A stretch of DNA of 64,000 nt from Chlorokybus atmophyticus (GCA_009103225.1 RHPI01000003.1:497753-561752); one strand, 5' to 3'. Shown: positions 47,107-58,825, counted from the stretch's first letter. Translations and numbers: made by a program. Notes: generated by a model not told the origin, from the letters alone.

Positions 47107-47420
47107 CGTCGCAGATTTTGCACGGTGACTGACTAAGGAATGTGGGACTGACTGGTGCCTGAGCCTGCCTGAGCCTGCTTGTCGCTGCCTGGAATTTTAC
47201 TTTTGGACTGATGGGTTTGCCGTTGGCTTGAGTGGACTGACGCAGACGGCCGCGGGCCGAAAGTGGTTGTCAGTGGCACTAACCGGCCGAGAGTTGTCAA
47301 CCAGTTACCTTTCGGTCGATGTGCACAGACGGCGGTTAGCCGGTAGTTACGGAGAGCTGACAGCAATACCCGGCAGTGTCTTTGCCGTTACACTGCTGTT
47401 AATATGTGACCCTTGCCGTT
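47107..47420 (+). mobile_element. left end of a TIR element, second copy
   Basis: Starts with CGTCGCAGATTTTGCACGGT and follows the left end of the element at 51211 (CGTCGCAAATTTTACACGAT) for about 70 bp, including a doubled TGCCTGAGCC. The part after it is rich in GACGGCC and GCCGGT words as in the other copy. I did not find its right end; it may be truncated. It interrupts the gag. Confidence 0.55.
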
Positions 47421-47637
47421 TGATAAAAGTTGGCAATTTTTGCCGTACGCCAACACTAACATGCTATGCAGCTTGTACAAACCTTGGACTGATTGTTTGG
47501 TCTTGCACCCATAAGCCCACAATATATACAATGTACCGGCAGTGGTGAGAGTATGTCCACTTGCAACTGAGCAGCCGACTTGCGCATGAAACTACCCTAT
47601 AACATTGAGTCTAGCTGTCGAACTCATGCGCAGCTTG

Positions 47638-48523
47638 TCAACCCGTGGTGCCTGCCTCAGAACTCCTCCTCAAACCCCCTCCTTGTTCCTCCTCCGACAA
47701 GTCTTCTGCTTCGACGTCGGAGTCATCTTTATCCGCTGCCTCGCTCGCTGACAGTACAGCGGCTACTTCGTTCTTCAGCTTGAATGTCAGCGCCTCGCCG
47801 TGCGCGCGCATGCGCTTGATGGTCGCTTTAAGAGTGACCACCTGTATTTGGTAATGCTGTAAGAGTGGCGTGCTGCCAGAGGACTAGCCCATCAGCATAC
47901 ACATGTTTACCTCGTCTTCCGCTTTGTTGCACTCCGCCAGGCAGACAATCAGCCTGCCGCGCTGCTCTCGGTTTACTCTGACCAACATGGCAATCTGCAA
48001 GCATATTGCTTAATTACCGCTAGGAACATTAAACTAGGTCATGGATTACCCATTCGTGGTACTCCGCAGTCTCTCTTTTGCGACTTGTGAGCTCCCGCAA
48101 GTAGAAATAGGCTGTGCATTTGCAAGATTGGTCATGCTGTTCATGTGCATGACACTGGAGGTTGTGCATGAGGGTGTGCATGTGGTATTGACAGTGTATG
48201 TCAAGTGCAAGATACTTGAGGCTGTGCATGTGCAAGATCAAAAAACCCTAGCATGTGGCGTTGACAGTGCATCGTAACCCACCTTGGTTATGCCAGTCTT
48301 GTTTGGTCCCTTCAATCATGTCGCCGTGGTCGCAGCTGATGGTGGGTCGGATTTTCTTAGGTGCAGTATGGTGGTGTGCCTTTGCCCACTCGGAGGGGGA
48401 GCCCTGTAGGATATCGCCCGAGTCACTGTTGTCATTGGCTGTGCCCTTGGTAGGCATGGTGGGGTGTGACACCGAGGACACCCCTCCTTCACCTTGCCCG
48501 CCCTGTGCGAACATGGATGTCAT
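47638..48523 (-). CDS. 196-aa coiled-coil protein, possible transposon accessory gene
   Basis: Four phase-consistent exons: 48283-48523, 48050-48111, 47911-47994 and 47638-47841 (TGA). Starts MTSMFAQGGQGEGGVSSVSH; the middle is charged and helical (YLRELTSRKRETAEYHEW, MLVRVNREQRGRLIVCLAEC, LKATIKRMRAHGEALTFKLK) and the tail acidic (DKDDSDVEAEDLSEEEQ). A long helix with heptad-like spacing suggests a coiled coil. I recognise no family. It points away from the transposase gene that starts within about 0.5 kb, an arrangement like two-gene CACTA-type transposons, so it may be the element's second protein; a host gene is equally possible. Confidence 0.55.
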
Positions 48524-48671
48524 CCCGGACCTCGACCACAATGCCCACTACGCCCCTGGCAGCGCCGCTAACGATCCACCAAACGCCACATACCCTCGGC
48601 ATCACGCCCCTGTAAGGACATAGCTTGGCGGAGCTATTAATGGTGTTTTCATGTGCAGGCACAGCACTTGT

Positions 48672-48840
48672 CAATGGTACGAACTGCCATTGCCACTGTA
48701 CAAAGGTACCATTTTAATGGTACCTTTTGGCAAAGGCATCTTCGTACCATTAAAACGGTTCAATCAGGTATATATGCAAAGACTCACCCTGGACGTGCAA
48801 TGGCTCGATCATACCATAATAATGGTACGACGGAGCCAGT
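48672..48840. repeat. cluster of GGTACCATT palindromes
   Basis: AATGGTAC or its complement occurs about five times, including the hairpin AAAGGTACCATT/AATGGTACCTTT at 48703-48729 and GGCTC...ATACCAT/ATGGTAC...GAGCC at 48803-48840. Similar GGTACCATT hairpins occur in the TIR element at 51778-51813. It lies in the divergent promoter region between the coiled-coil and transposase genes. Confidence 0.65.
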
Positions 48841-48959
48841 GAATGGCGGCCAAGTTTCCCGCCTCTGGCATGCAAGGGTAGCGGTGGCGGTGGCGGTGGC
48901 GGTGGCGGCGGCGGCGAAGGTGTGCGTGTTACTGGATAGGATGCAGGTTACATTGGCGA

Positions 48960-51900
48960 CACCTGTGTCGACGTTTGTAGTGAGATATGGGAGTTCTTTG
49001 TCCGTATTGCCACATGCGCTTCACCACACGCATCTCGGTCTACATGCACATTATTAGCAGCAGGGTGTTCAAGCAAGTCAAGCTGTATGTCGGCCAGCGT
49101 CCATTACAGTACGATGCGGGTCATGTTGAACCGGGAAGTTTGATCCAGGATGCGCACATGCTTGATGTTGAAAGAATAACCAGGAGACACACGCACAGCA
49201 GCCACAAGAGGAGGAGGAAGTGAACGAGGGCTTTCGATGTGTGCGTGTGCCCGAGAAGCCTGCGGCACGCCAACATGAAAGTGGAGGCGTACCTTCGCAC
49301 GCGTCAGAATCCAGGTGGTATGGCTCGGAGCATGCTCTTGCAGTGGCATTCGTGCAGTGCAACAACGGCCAAGGCCTGTCGGCTTCCGACATGGGGTGGA
49401 TCATCAAGTGCATCCGAGATGCACACTTCCTGACGGAAGAGCTCCAGTGGGAGACCGGTGTGCATGTGGCCAGCTACCTCCGAACTACAATTGCTTTCTC
49501 TCAGTCTGAGGTGTGTTCACGGTGTGCGGTGCATGCGCTTCAACCATTAGAGCCATGTCACATATGCATATGCGAGTGTGCTGCCGTATTAGAACTACGT
49601 GACGGCTGACCTGCGCAAGCCTGGAGACCCTGAGGATCATGACATCAGCGTCACATATATGCTGGCCAAGGTCTGTGAAGTGCAGTACCTAATGCAGTAT
49701 CTATTCAGAGGCCAGCATGCCTGTTAATGCTCTTGGTCGGAGCAGGTATGGCTCGCGCGGTTGTATGGCAATCCACATGCCGCCGATGGCTTCAATCTTC
49801 AGTACAGTGGTGACGAGCACAGCTTTGGCCATCCTTCCACGGGGGATTGGTGGAAGGATGTGGAGGTGGATTTTTGGAGGGAGGTGGGGGAAGTGTCCTA
49901 CTTGGCGCCTGCCATTCTGTACAGTGACAACACCACGCTGAACAGCGCGGGCAAGCGCTCTGGCTACCCTCTGATGGCATCACTTGCAACTACAGTTGGG
50001 ACATGTATGCTAGCAACATGGGGGTTGTTATGATAGCGCTTCTGCCGGTGGTTTACGCAGTGGCCGGGCATCCGACCTGGGCGCAGGGCAAGGAATTGTT
50101 CTCCATTCGGAGACGTGAGATTTTTCATGACGCTTTGAATGTAGTGTTAGGGGATGTGAAGCGGGCGAGCTGCGAAGGTCTGCAGCTCATCGACCCGAAT
50201 GGCATCGAGCGTCGTGTGTTTCCTGCGCTTGCCAACTATATCAGCGACTTGCAGGTAGTGGGCATGCATGGTTGTAACCGGATGCAGCCTGCCAGCAAAC
50301 AATGCATGGAAGATGTTGGCAGTAGAGCATCTGAGTTTGTCGTGTTATAGGAGACTGCCACACTCGCACGCACTGTGTCGGGCAACCAAACACGACATCC
50401 TTGCGATGTTTGTCTCGTCACCAAATTAGATCTGTTGGAGATGAATGAGGACCGGGAATTGAGAACCGAGGCCTTCTACACACCAGCAATACGTCAGCTG
50501 CGGGCGGACCTGCATAGCGGTGTTAGGAATGCACACCAGACAGCCAAGGCTTTCAAGGAGCAGCACTCCATGCATGTCGAGGAGGTAATGGTTAAATTAT
50601 CGGCATTCGTGAGGATGAATGGCTTTCCGTAAAACCAGGCAATGTGGTTTGGCAACAGAATGCACTGTGGGGTTGGCGACAGTCGCGGGTGCCGCGAGCT
50701 GACTGCTATTCTCGTCTTGCCCCTGACGCAATGCATGTGCTGGGAGGCATCATTGACCACCTGCTTGCTGCTGTGTACGACGCTGCAAAGGAACGAATGC
50801 GTCCATGCACGAGACAGGTTCTGCAGGCCAGGCACGTCTTTGGTGTTGTATTTGTGATGAACACAGAAGCCAACGACACGTGCTCACAAGCAGATGTGCA
50901 CAGGTTGAATGCATGCAAGGCGACTCTACGGGTTTCGCACTTCAAGGCACCCACAAGCACAGTAGAATCCTTCCTGTCCGACCACTCCTTTCAGGTGGTG
51001 GAGAAAGTGGCGGTTCTGCAGCTGCTGCCGGTCCTTGCAGACAGTTTGCTGCTCGACAGTGAGGGCAACGATTTCTTCACCATTGCTGCCGCATCGCTTG
51101 CCCAGTGGAACAGGAAGTTGCTCAAGGCGCATGAACACACAAGAGAAACCCTGACTACAGCCGACAACGAGCTGGCTGCCTTCAAAAGTGCAGTGTTGCA
51201 TCCGCTACTGCGTCGCAAATTTTACACGATGACTGACAAGGGATTGAGGGGCTGACGGGTGCCTGACCCTGCCTGACCCTACTTGACGTACGGATTGGTC
51301 CGTAAAGGGACTTTTTAGGACGGCCGTTACTATCAAGCAACACATACCGACGGCAAGCGGTCGACCGAAAGGTACAATCGTCGGCGGCCTGCATGTGACG
51401 GCGACACCGCACTTTAAGGTGACGGCCAATTGTTGGTCGTCGTCCCATTTGCGCGATGGCGACCTATCTGTATAGCAGATAAGTCACGTTTTGGTCATAT
51501 ACAGTGACGGCCGTTCGTCGATCGCCTATACCCTTACTGTCAAAAAGTATGCGCGACGGCTTGCCTACTTTAGCAAGCCAGTCACCGTTGGTCCCTACCA
51601 GGTGACCTTACCGCGTTTATTAAGTGACGGCCGATCGCCGGTCGTGCACTTAACGCGGCGACCTATTTATTGTGTGGCAAGTATGATAAGCAAATGACCG
51701 CCGGTCCCTAAAGGTCAGCAAGTCGAGACGCTGGTACAATGCAGCCGCCGTACTATGTCAATGGTACGATTAGTGCCAATATTACAATGGTACTTTCGTA
51801 CCATTGTAATATTACGATAATGCCGTTGCGAGTCACGTTTCGACAACGCGTTTAAATCACTTTGGCTGCCCAATTAACTCAAACACTCAACAGCTTTAAG

Positions 51901-53630
51901 TTGAACAGAGCGTTGTGGGCGGCGGCGGCGGCGGCAGCGGCAGTGATGGCGGCGGCGGCGGCGGCGGCGGCAACGGCTAACAGTATGTGAGCTTGGTTGC
52001 TGTCTGACGCTGTACGACGCGTAACACCGCATGCCATATAACACCCTCCTTGCCTTAGAGCGGCCAGGCCAGGCCAGGCTAGGCCAGACCAGGCCAGGTG
52101 GCGGCAGTGGCGGTTGAGAAGGAACGGCAGCGGCGGAGTTGGAGCGGGCGGTGCAGGAGCCGTAGCTTAGTACAAGGGTAGTACTAGCAGTAGTACCTTG
52201 GTAGTAGCAGTAGTGGTAGTGGTAGCAGTAGTGGTAGTCTGATTGTACTAGCAGTATTAGTAGTAGCTCAATATATTACATTATAATTTATTTGTTTTTT
52301 ATTATTTGTCACGCATTCTTGCACAGCTGATGACGACAATCACGTGTGACACCTAATCATGATTGAGCGGTACCAGCAGGTACATTTCAAGGTGTACATT
52401 AATAACACTAGATACCTTAAGGTACCTGACAATTTCGCTCAGTTAGCGTACAGCCGCCAGTACCTAACTGATAGGTACCGGTTAGTTACCTATTAGTTAG
52501 ATAAAGTCCCCTTTGCATAACTGTTGAGTACCTGACAGGAACCTATTAATCAGGGTCAGTCGCTTTATGCAAATGGCCGCCAAATAATGGTGACGGCCGT
52601 TATGCTCAGGTCCCCGTATCGAGATCGCCGGTAGACTAAAGGTGGACAGTTCAAATAAGTATACTCAGGTGCACGCCCGTTGCCAATATTCAGTCGGCCG
52701 GCAGGGGAAACAATTTGCGACGTGTCGTCATATTCCGCACAGAAGTTAGGGTGGTTGATCGAGAAGATGCATCAGCTCACTCATTTTGGGCCGGCAATTG
52801 TCAGCAGTGGACACCCAGATTGGATAAGCGCCAACCGCATGGAGTAGACGCACGCCCGAAATATCAAATGGTGGGCGCGTGGTGACAACAACCGGGACTA
52901 CCAGGCACGTATCCTGAGGCATGGAGCTATGCGGAATATGTGAGAGAGGATGGCATGGTCGTAGATCCAAAGATGCGCTCCATTATGGCGCAGGCGCGAC
53001 AGCAGTGCTGTAATGTCATGGAGAAGACGGACAAGTTGCTACGGATGGATGTGCTGACAAGGAGGGAGTCCAGCCCGTACTGGAGCGGATCTGCGCGTAG
53101 CCGCCAAGTCGCCTTGAAGACTCCATTCGCCGACAAGCTGCCTTCCACCCTGGACAGCTGGTTGAGGAGGGAACAACTGGAGTTGGCCGACGGGTGGCGT
53201 GCTGTTCGCGTGGTGAACGGAGGCGCAGCGGTGTACATAACATCAGGAGTAAGCATGGCGCGCGCAACTGGGATGTTCCATGGGCGGCCTTGGTTCTCTA
53301 CTCTTGAGTTGGAAGGTGATGAGGACGGTGTGAACGTAACGTGGTGGGCTTAGGCACTCCTTTTTCTGCGCGTGGTGGTGTGGGGTGGCGAGCGGCGAGC
53401 GCGTGTGGGAGGAGGTCGTGTTTGTCCGCTGGTACACGAAGCTGGATGTGACGAGCGACACAAAGTGCATCGCTCTGGAATGGGGAAAGCGTCGAGGCGG
53501 TCCACATCTCGATGTCGTGACGCTGGAGCAAGTAAAAGGCATTGTCCAGCTGCTCCCCATTTTTTACAAGGACAGCGCCCGTGTACAAGAGGGCAAGTAT
53601 TGGGTGAACGTTTACTGCACTTCCTCGTGA
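48960..53630 (+). pseudogene. Plavaka-like (CACTA-related) DNA transposase, interrupted
   Basis: Segments in order: N-terminal C2H2-like finger (LCPYCHMRFTTRISVYMHI, about 48990); 49155-49509 (ALAVAFVQCNNGQGLSASDM); 49596-49720; 49741-49990 with the catalytic-core block YLAPAILYSDNTTLNSAGKR; 50003-50253 (MGVVMIALLPVVYAVAGH); 50349-50586 with CDVCLVTKLDLLEMNEDREL; 50661-51210 (NALWGWRQSRVPRADCYSRL, APDAMHVLGGIIDHLL); then, beyond an inserted element, 52723-52930 (LIEKMHQLTHFGPAIVSSGH, WWARGDNNRDYQARILRH), 52940-53353 and 53400-53630 (FVRWYTKLDVTSDTKCIALE ... YWVNVYCTS). Order and motifs fit the Plavaka family known mainly from fungi: cut-and-paste transposition by an RNase H-fold nuclease. A frameshift near 49990, a TAG near 52846 and the insertion show it is dead. 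Some breaks may be introns. Confidence 0.65.
51211..52722. mobile_element. 1.5-kb non-autonomous TIR element with GTGACGGCC repeats
   Basis: Begins CGTCGCAAATT and ends with AATTTGCGACG, inverted copies of each other, so the element is bounded by short terminal inverted repeats. It splits the transposase: the protein motifs stop at 51210 and resume in a readable frame at 52723. Inside, GTGACGGCC or GACGGCCG words recur at about 51319, 51420, 51504, 51625 and 52581, with hairpins (51778-51813), GGC repeats (51925-51970), GTAGTAG repeats (52180-52265) and GGTACC clusters (52370-52530). No coding frame of its own is seen. The likely target-site duplication is TG only, so it is unclear. Confidence 0.7.
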
Positions 53631-53833
53631 CACATGTACTTGTCTCACTACTCTAAGTTTGGAGCATATCAGTCAGTTAGGCACTGCTAATCGTATGCTA
53701 AGACTTTTGCATGTGGACGTGTACAATACCGGGCAGCTGTCACTGCACAACTGTCACCACAATCGAATGTGCCATGCAACATTCAACAAGCAGTCCGCCG
53801 TGTGGCATTTAGCGTCAATACAGTGCACGACAC

Positions 53834-54550
53834 TCAAGCCCCATAGTTCCATGACACAGGAGGGTAATCACAGCGCATACCCATTGTTTCAAGCATGAGA
53901 CGCCCTATGCACTCCGCCATTGCGGGAGGAACTGCATTCGATATGGAAACAGCTGAGGTCATCCATGACACTCCTAGCTGTTTGCCACGCAGCAATACCG
54001 CCCCTGGTGCTTGGAAGGCCATGGACCGGGTACATTCGCTGTGGCGCGTTTGATGTCACGATTGTCTTCTTCGCGCTAGCGGACAGGTGCGGCGATAGCA
54101 GTCCAACTGCCTTGCCCGCGTGCGAGCAGCGTGCTGGTGGGGTAGCTACCACTGGCTGTGTCTTCAAACAGACGGTGTCGGAAAGTTGATAGGCCAAACA
54201 TCGTGCCACAAAGGGACAGATTGGGTCTGAATGAGGAAGCTGCTCCTGGCACATTCTCAATCACAGACTTGACCTGGCTGGCAAGCAGCAGACGTCGACA
54301 AGCGGTATCATATCCTGTTGTTTCCAGGATGTGCCATGTGCCGCCCGTTGAGGTGCCGGGATAGCACCTGAATGGGCTTGGCATGATGGACTGGCCCAGA
54401 TGAGCTCGTACTCGCTCGGCTCTCCTGCACTCAGGGTGCATACATCGCGGTGTATGAAGGGCAGCGGGTACTCAGAGGAGGGACTTATATCCATCCTGGT
54501 CACGTTAAAGCCTGCGTGATATAGACCGACACTGGCAACGCCACCGCCGC
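53834..54550 (-). pseudogene. cytosine-C5 DNA methyltransferase, frameshifted, 5' end displaced
   Basis: Minus strand from 54550: GGGVASVGLYHAGFNVTRMD (motif I tail), EYPLPFIHRDVCTL, YELIWASPSCQAHS (motif IV with the catalytic Cys), then after one frameshift RRLLLASQVKSVIENVPGA (motif VI, ENV) and LCGTMFGLSTFRHRLFED (motif VIII), and after a second KQLGVSWMTSAVSISNAVPP and AMAECIGRLMLE (motif X), ending in TGA at 53834. All core motifs are there in order, at the size of compact phage-, virus- or bacterium-type enzymes that methylate C5 of cytosine. The start of motif I is missing: 54550 abuts the LTR of the chromovirus, and the matching piece (LDFKLADMF) stands on the other side at about 59493-59522. 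It lies tail to tail with the Plavaka-like transposase, 200 bp away. Confidence 0.8.
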
Positions 54551-55216
54551 TGTGACGGTGCTCGTGCCTTGTCACCTGTGAGTTGGTCCAATCAACAACC
54601 CTCTCACCAAGACATGGTATTCACACCGGAACCTTGCCCCCTCTGCCAAGCACACACGCGCGCCCCGCCACTCGCGTACGCACGCGCATGCGCTTGAAGC
54701 TACACACCGACTTGTGTAGCGCCTTTGATTGTCACACAAGCAAGCTCACACCAGTGGACACACGCTAGCAACCCCTGCTAACCACCAAGCTTGCACACAA
54801 GAAACTAGGGAGCTAAAGGTTGTGCAAACTGTAGAATGTCACTTTTATACCTACCAATCTGCACATGCTACTGTCTAGACGATTCTAGCGCTAGACGGAA
54901 CTAGAAGCTAAGATATTCTTGCAGAATCTTGTACACTTCTAGACCTTTCCAGCGCACCAAAGATCTATTAATTTGCTGCTCATATGGTCAAGTTATACTA
55001 CTTGGCGCTAGGCCCTTCCAGAAATCTGGTCGAGCCCTTCTCAACTGGCCCTCCGTTTTCTGGCGGCTTCAAGACTGGTCTCTTGGGGCCTCGGTCGATA
55101 TCTGCGGCAGACTCATAACTTGCCGATATCCGCCACAAGTCATGAAAAACATAATACCTTACAAATAAGGCCTAAAATGGCCATGAAAAACACGAAATTT
55201 GGCCTTGATTGTTACA
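54551..55216 (-). repeat. 3' LTR
   Basis: Starts TGTAACAATCAAGG and ends CACCGTCACA on the minus strand. It abuts motif I of the methyltransferase on its left. Confidence 0.92.
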
Positions 55217-55810
55217 CTCCTCCCCCCCCAGATGAGCTTCGTCCTCGGAGCTCGCGAGGTTGTTGTCGAGCAAGATAGTCACCCACAACGTCTTGAGCAT
55301 TAGTCAAGTGTGCCTCTGGCTCCCAGGATGCTTCATGCAACGGATAGCCCTTCCATTTCACTAAGAACTTGCGTACGCCATGCACAAACTTCTCACCAAG
55401 GATGTCTTCTATCTGCCACTCTTGTTCACCATCCGTGCCAACTTCGGGGGGCCTTTCTGGCGGTTGTCCTCGATATGCTTTCAGAAGGGAGACGTGAAAA
55501 ACGGGGTGCACACGCATGGTGTCGGGTAGCTCCAGCTTGTACGCCACGTCCGAGCTAACCTTGCCGACCTTAAATGGTCCCAACCACGTGCATTCAGCTT
55601 GCAAACTCCCGTACGCACCGGTACGTGCTTCGCGGAGAGTAACACAATGTCGCCTTTTTGAAATGTGAGGTGTCGGCGATGCGCGTCCGCGTACTGCTTC
55701 TGCCTATTTTGTGCCACCAATAGCGCCTCCCTAGCTGCCTTGATCTCCGCGCACTTTGTGAGGAAGTTATTAGCTGCCTCCACATGCACGTCATGTCGTC
55801 GCCCCAAAAA
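55212..55810 (-). pseudogene. integrase C-terminus with chromodomain
   Basis: The upstream frame has the integrase tail (NRQKQYADAHRRHLTFQKGD, IVLLSAKHV); after a shift near 55605 the second frame continues WLGPFKVGKVSSDVAYKLEL, VHPVFHVSLLKAYRGQPPER and a chromodomain (WQIEDILGEKFVHGVRKFLV, KWKGYPLHEASWEPEAHL). Chromodomains direct chromovirus integration to marked chromatin. The zinc-binding and catalytic DDE parts are missing. Confidence 0.88.
55217..55231 (-). other. polypurine tract
   Basis: Minus strand CTGGGGGGGGAGGAG directly before TGTAACA of the 3' LTR; primes plus-strand synthesis. Confidence 0.85.
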
Positions 55811-56860
55811 ATAACGCCATTGTCATAGCGCCATTACTTGCGCCAAAAGTTCCTTCTCGTGCACGGGGTAATTCAGCTCCGCACCACTCATCTTCTTGCT
55901 GAAAAATGCTACTGGTTGAAGGCTGTTGCCATGGTCTTGCTGCAAAACAGCTCCTACGGCTGTGTTCGACGCATCGCAAGCCAAAAAAAATGACTTTTCC
56001 ATGTCCGGGTGAGCCAGGACTGGTGCCTCCGTCAGCGCCTTCTTCAACGCAGCAAATGCATGTTCCTCTGTTGCAAACCAGCTCCAAGGCTTTCCCTTCT
56101 TGAGTAGGGCAGTCAAGGGAGCAGCTATGCGCGAAAACGCCATGATAAACTTGCGATAATACCCCGCAAGGCCTAAAAAAGACATCACCTCCTTTACGTT
56201 AATCGGGGAAGCCCACTCGCGCACCACCTGCACTTTGTTGGGGTGCCTTCATGCGACTCGATGTGGCCTAGGTACTCCACCTCTCGAAGCAAAAGTTTGC
56301 ACTTTTGTAGCTGGGCGTACAACTTGTGTTCGCGCAAATGCTGCAACACGCGCCGTAGAAGTGCCACGTGCTCCTCCTTTGTCTTCGCATACACTAAAAG
56401 GTCGTCGAGGTACACGAGGACTCCCTTACCAATTATCAATTAAGTCAGGGAAACGCTGTTCATTAGCGTTGAAATGTTGCGGCGCGTACGTAAGTCCGAA
56501 AGACATAACCAACCACTCGTAGTGCTCATAACGTGTGTTAAAAGCTGTTTTCTCCACATCCTCGGGCGCGATGCGGATTTGGTGATAACCTCCAGCAAGA
56601 TCAAGTGTTGTGAAGTACTGCGCACCTTGCAATTGCTCCAGCAACTCGTCGATACCTGGGAGTGGAAAGCAAGTCCTCTTCGTGATGTTGTTGAGAGCTC
56701 GGTAGTCGACGCACATGCGCAAGCTCCCATTCTTCTTTCGTACAAACAAAATAGGTGCACCATAAGGGGACTTACTAGGCCTGATGTAGCCTCTTTTCAG
56801 CAAGTCCGCCACCTGCCTCTCGGCCTTTTCCAGCTCCAAAGGTGACAACTTGTATACGGG
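55811..56860 (-). pseudogene. reverse transcriptase and RNase H of the chromovirus
   Basis: RT begins with LSPLELEKAERQVADLLKRG and has FVRKKNGSLRMCVDYRALNN, YFTTLDLAGGYHQIRIAPED; after a frameshift near 56430 comes the catalytic VLVYLDDLLVYAKTKEEH. Another shift near 56230 leads to MSFLGLAGYYRKFIMAFSRI, the RNase H start (FFLACDASNTAVGAVLQQDH) and YPVHEKELLAQVMAL. A TGA upstream replaces an expected Arg before PVYKLSPLEL. RNase H is cut short and runs into the integrase tail. Confidence 0.9.
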
Positions 56861-57013
56861 TCAATACGGTGGCTTGTGCACGCCCTCAATCAGCTCCACA
56901 CGGTGATCTACGCTCCGTGGAGGTGGTAGACCAGATGGAAGTTCGTCCACCATGATATCTTATCTTGGTATTTATTAACAAGTTTACACACCTCGGGGTC
57001 CATCGTAGCCGTC

Positions 57014-57910
57014 TTAACATCGTTTCTCAGCTCCAGTGCTGACTTTGCAGTGTTTTTGCGCACCACGCACAACCATGCAGCCTTTGCCTTCCGTGGATAC
57101 AATAACTTCCTCAATTGCACATAAGAGGTCAATTGTTGTACCACCTGATTGTGCGTGCCGCGCCTCAATGACGTCCGAAGCAGCTTGAATGGACTCTCCA
57201 CCATTTCGTTCGATGGTGACCACGCGCTTCCTCCAATTGATGGATGGATTATGTTGCCATAGCCACGGTAGTCTCAAAATCCCGTCAAACCCGTTCCGTA
57301 GGGTGATGCAGCAAAATCGCATGTCTTCCTTCATCTTCCCCATGCGAACGCACAACTCTTTGGTAATGAACGCAGCGCCATTACCTCCAGAGGGTGGCTC
57401 TCCATCAGCGAGCTTCACTTCACCTTCGCTTAATGACGAAAGCCAACCGTAACGCCGCGCAATATCAATGCTCATAAAGTCGCTGTTGGCACCGCTATCA
57501 ATCACGAGCTTACACTCTCTCCATCGTCCTTGGTCATCGCAAATGTGTGCTCGAAGCCCGAAGTACTTTGTTGTCTCCTCTTCTGCATAACTCACCACCG
57601 TTGGCGCGTTCATAACCATCTCCTCTTGCTTCTTTGATGGAAATGTCACAGCATCCGTCCGTGCATGAGGCTCGTTCCTATCCCCAGCGATAGCCTCCTC
57701 ACCTACTGGGGAAATCGTTTTCCTGCTCCACGCCTTTTTGCTCCATGGTGTTGACGCGACGATCACGGCGAGGGTTGCCGTCCAGTGTTGGCCTTTGCGT
57801 GCGTCATTTGGGGCATCCGTACGCAAAATGCTCATTCGACCCACACGCATAACACTTGCACACACCTTTACCTCTTTCACCACATCCGCCGTGATTCGCC
57901 TCACTTCCAT
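57014..57910 (-). pseudogene. Gag zinc knuckle and aspartic protease region
   Basis: One frame carries the protease with its active-site Asp in CKLVIDSGANSDFMSIDIAR (about residue 138 of this frame). At 57825-57880 another frame has a CCHC zinc knuckle (CYACGSNEHFAYGC), the C-terminus of Gag, so Gag and protease are in different frames here. Retroviral-type proteases of this kind process the Gag-Pol polyprotein. Confidence 0.85.
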
Positions 57911-58005
57911 GCGTGTATGGCACCCACCTCCATTGATGCAGGCCCAGAGTCAGCTCCACCTCCATTGGCAAGCGCTAAACTTGGTTCTCCTCGTCTCCAT
58001 GCATG

Positions 58006-58727
58006 TTAAAAGCCTCCCCGGGGCTGATCACCATCCCTTTGCCTCCAGTCAGTGTTTCTTGTGGTGGACTTGAAGTACAACGCGTCGAGACGCTCCGCAA
58101 TGCGTATAGCCTCTGCGAGTGTCTTCGGGTCCCGTAGCTCCACTTGTTTACGCCCCAAAGGTTTCAAACCACATGTATACCTGTCCAGCTGCTCCTCCTC
58201 GGTCATATTGGGTATGGACATCACCAATCGCTGAAACGCAGCCGTGTACGCCATCACCGACCCCATTTGCACAAAGGCCGCAAGTTTGTTGCGTGCGGCC
58301 TTCACGCTCTCAACGGGAACAAATTGAAGCCTGACCTCCATTGCCAACTCTTCCATGGTGGTCAATGGTAGCGCCACCCATTTGCGACACGCGTACATCG
58401 ATGCCTCCACCACACAAGTGCTGCACCTTTGAGCAATGTCGCTGCAACCTCCACATGTAAGTATCCGGGTACCTCCGTGAGCTTTAACCATGATGACACT
58501 TGGAAAAGCCACTCGTCCACAACATCTTCATCACGTTGACCCTTGAATGGCTTTGGCTTTGGCACCTTCACATGCACGCGCGAGCTTGACGCCGTGGAAA
58601 CTTGTGCATGCGTCATGGCACGCTCGTACGCCTCGCGTTGTGCTTGTGCCGCCGCTTGCATGTGATGAAGCTCTGCTCGCAGTGCCAAGACTGCATTTTG
58701 AAGCTCCTCAACACGGACATCCTCCAT
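58006..58727 (-). pseudogene. Gag of the chromovirus
   Basis: ATG 58727 starts MEDVRVEELQNAVLALRAEL, then PKPKPFKGQRDEDVVDEWLF, and after a frameshift near 58400 the Gag core continues ARNKLAAFVQMGSVMAYTAA and EEEQLDRYTCGLKPLGRKQV. The structural protein forms the virus-like particle. Confidence 0.88.
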
Positions 58728-58799
58728 CTTTACCTCCTTTCCTTCACAGTTAGAGTGTAAACGCAGCTTCGTCCCTTAAAACGCTACCACACTCGCACC

Positions 58800-58825
58800 T
58801 CTGCAACCATAGCTCCGATATCAAT
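58800..58825 (-). other. primer binding site
   Basis: Minus strand immediately after the 5' LTR: ATTGATATCGGAGCTATGG, resembling the complement of an initiator-Met tRNA 3' end, with mismatches. Confidence 0.6.

Noticed and set aside
12960-53000. Reassigned stop codons (UAA/UAG read as Gln)
   Set aside because: Three stops stand at plausible Gln positions, including TAA inside a CAA run at about 12970, but intact genes here end with TAG (pyrophosphatase, iron transporter, MTO1, bicupin), TAA (deubiquitinase, small basic protein) and TGA, and the RT pseudogenes also have in-frame TGA. Ordinary decay or an unseen intron explains it.
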